Shown here: one piece after another, positions 22,893-22,961 of the stretch
Numbering within the stretch: the first letter of the stretch is position 1
Layout of the letters: each line of letters begins with the position of its first letter
Assembly (NCBI GenBank): GCA_025352305.1
Contig: JANXTQ010000057.1
Location: 1 to 22,961 of the forward strand
Direction: 5' to 3'
Length of the DNA: 22,961 bases
Source of the DNA: Actinomycetes bacterium
Lineage (GTDB): Bacteria > Actinomycetota > Acidimicrobiia > Acidimicrobiales > RAAP-2
The notes under the pieces: model-generated
What the model was told of the DNA's origin: nothing
The model's input: the letters and a program-made list of their open reading frames with translations, nothing else
Databases searched by the model: none
Made by a program: the position numbers and the translations under genes

Positions 22893-22961
22893 TTAGAGCG
22901 GCCCTCGTCACGGTTGACGCAGATGATTTCGCCAGTAGTTCTTGGTCTCGTCGATCTGATG
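22847..22961. mobile_element. possible partial insertion sequence (IS481-like end), cut by the window edge
   Basis: The tandem repeats would form the element end, with the remaining 69 bases as subterminal sequence or the edge of a transposase gene. On the minus strand one frame from the right edge reads HQIDETKNYWRNHLRQP and stops near 22911. I do not recognise it as a transposase tail. The call depends wholly on the repeat resemblance. Confidence 0.35.

Noticed and set aside
1..22961. CRISPR array, prophage, toxin-antitoxin or defence island
   Set aside because: No regularly spaced repeats, phage genes or defence-gene motifs were seen; nearly every base is assigned to housekeeping or recognisable enzyme genes.

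Overview
The window looks like a core chromosomal segment of a moderately GC-rich actinobacterium. Acidimicrobiia is my best guess, from gene content and style rather than any database match. Pointers are the conserved hrcA-dnaJ-rsmE-phoH-ybeY-CBS protein-era block, rpsT facing holA, a FolP2-type DHPS homologue, a PAC2 protein next to an ACAD10-like phosphotransferase, frequent GTG starts, 1 to 8 nt gene overlaps, and TAnnnT boxes placed 6 to 9 nt before many operon-leading starts, as leaderless transcripts would have. Coding density is very high and no gene-free stretch exceeds about 125 bases.

Layout from the left. A photolyase N-terminus (minus strand) runs off the left edge. Upstream of it on the same strand are recO, a 72-residue membrane protein and uppS. 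A DinG/XPD-type helicase is divergent from uppS on the plus strand. From 12064 down to 3950 lies a long minus-strand cluster: hrcA, dnaJ, rsmE, a HIT protein, phoH, ybeY, a CBS/CorC-type membrane protein, era, trmO and an alpha/beta hydrolase that probably has its own promoter. A CIRCE heat-shock operator sits directly before hrcA. lepA is upstream of it on the same strand. rpsT (plus) is divergent from lepA and convergent with holA; holA follows a FolP2-like gene and a thioredoxin-TPR gene, all minus strand. An APH-like phosphotransferase and a PAC2 gene form a plus-strand pair that collides with leuS-YgjP metallopeptidase (minus). A second alpha/beta hydrolase, tRNA-Ala(GGC) and a tandem 23-bp repeat resembling an IS481-type end close the window.

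Functional reading. The CIRCE-led cluster links heat-shock control (HrcA, DnaJ) to 16S rRNA maturation and ribosome assembly (RsmE, YbeY, Era) and tRNA modification (TrmO), with LepA just upstream. The rest is housekeeping: lipid-carrier synthesis, recombinational repair, replication clamp loading, leucyl-tRNA charging. I found no clear new multi-gene system. The points most worth a second look are the CIRCE operator, the consistent leaderless-type promoter layout, the FolP2-type active-site changes, the altered HIT protein, the hairpin at the rpsT/holA collision, and the putative insertion-sequence end 5 nt after the tRNA.
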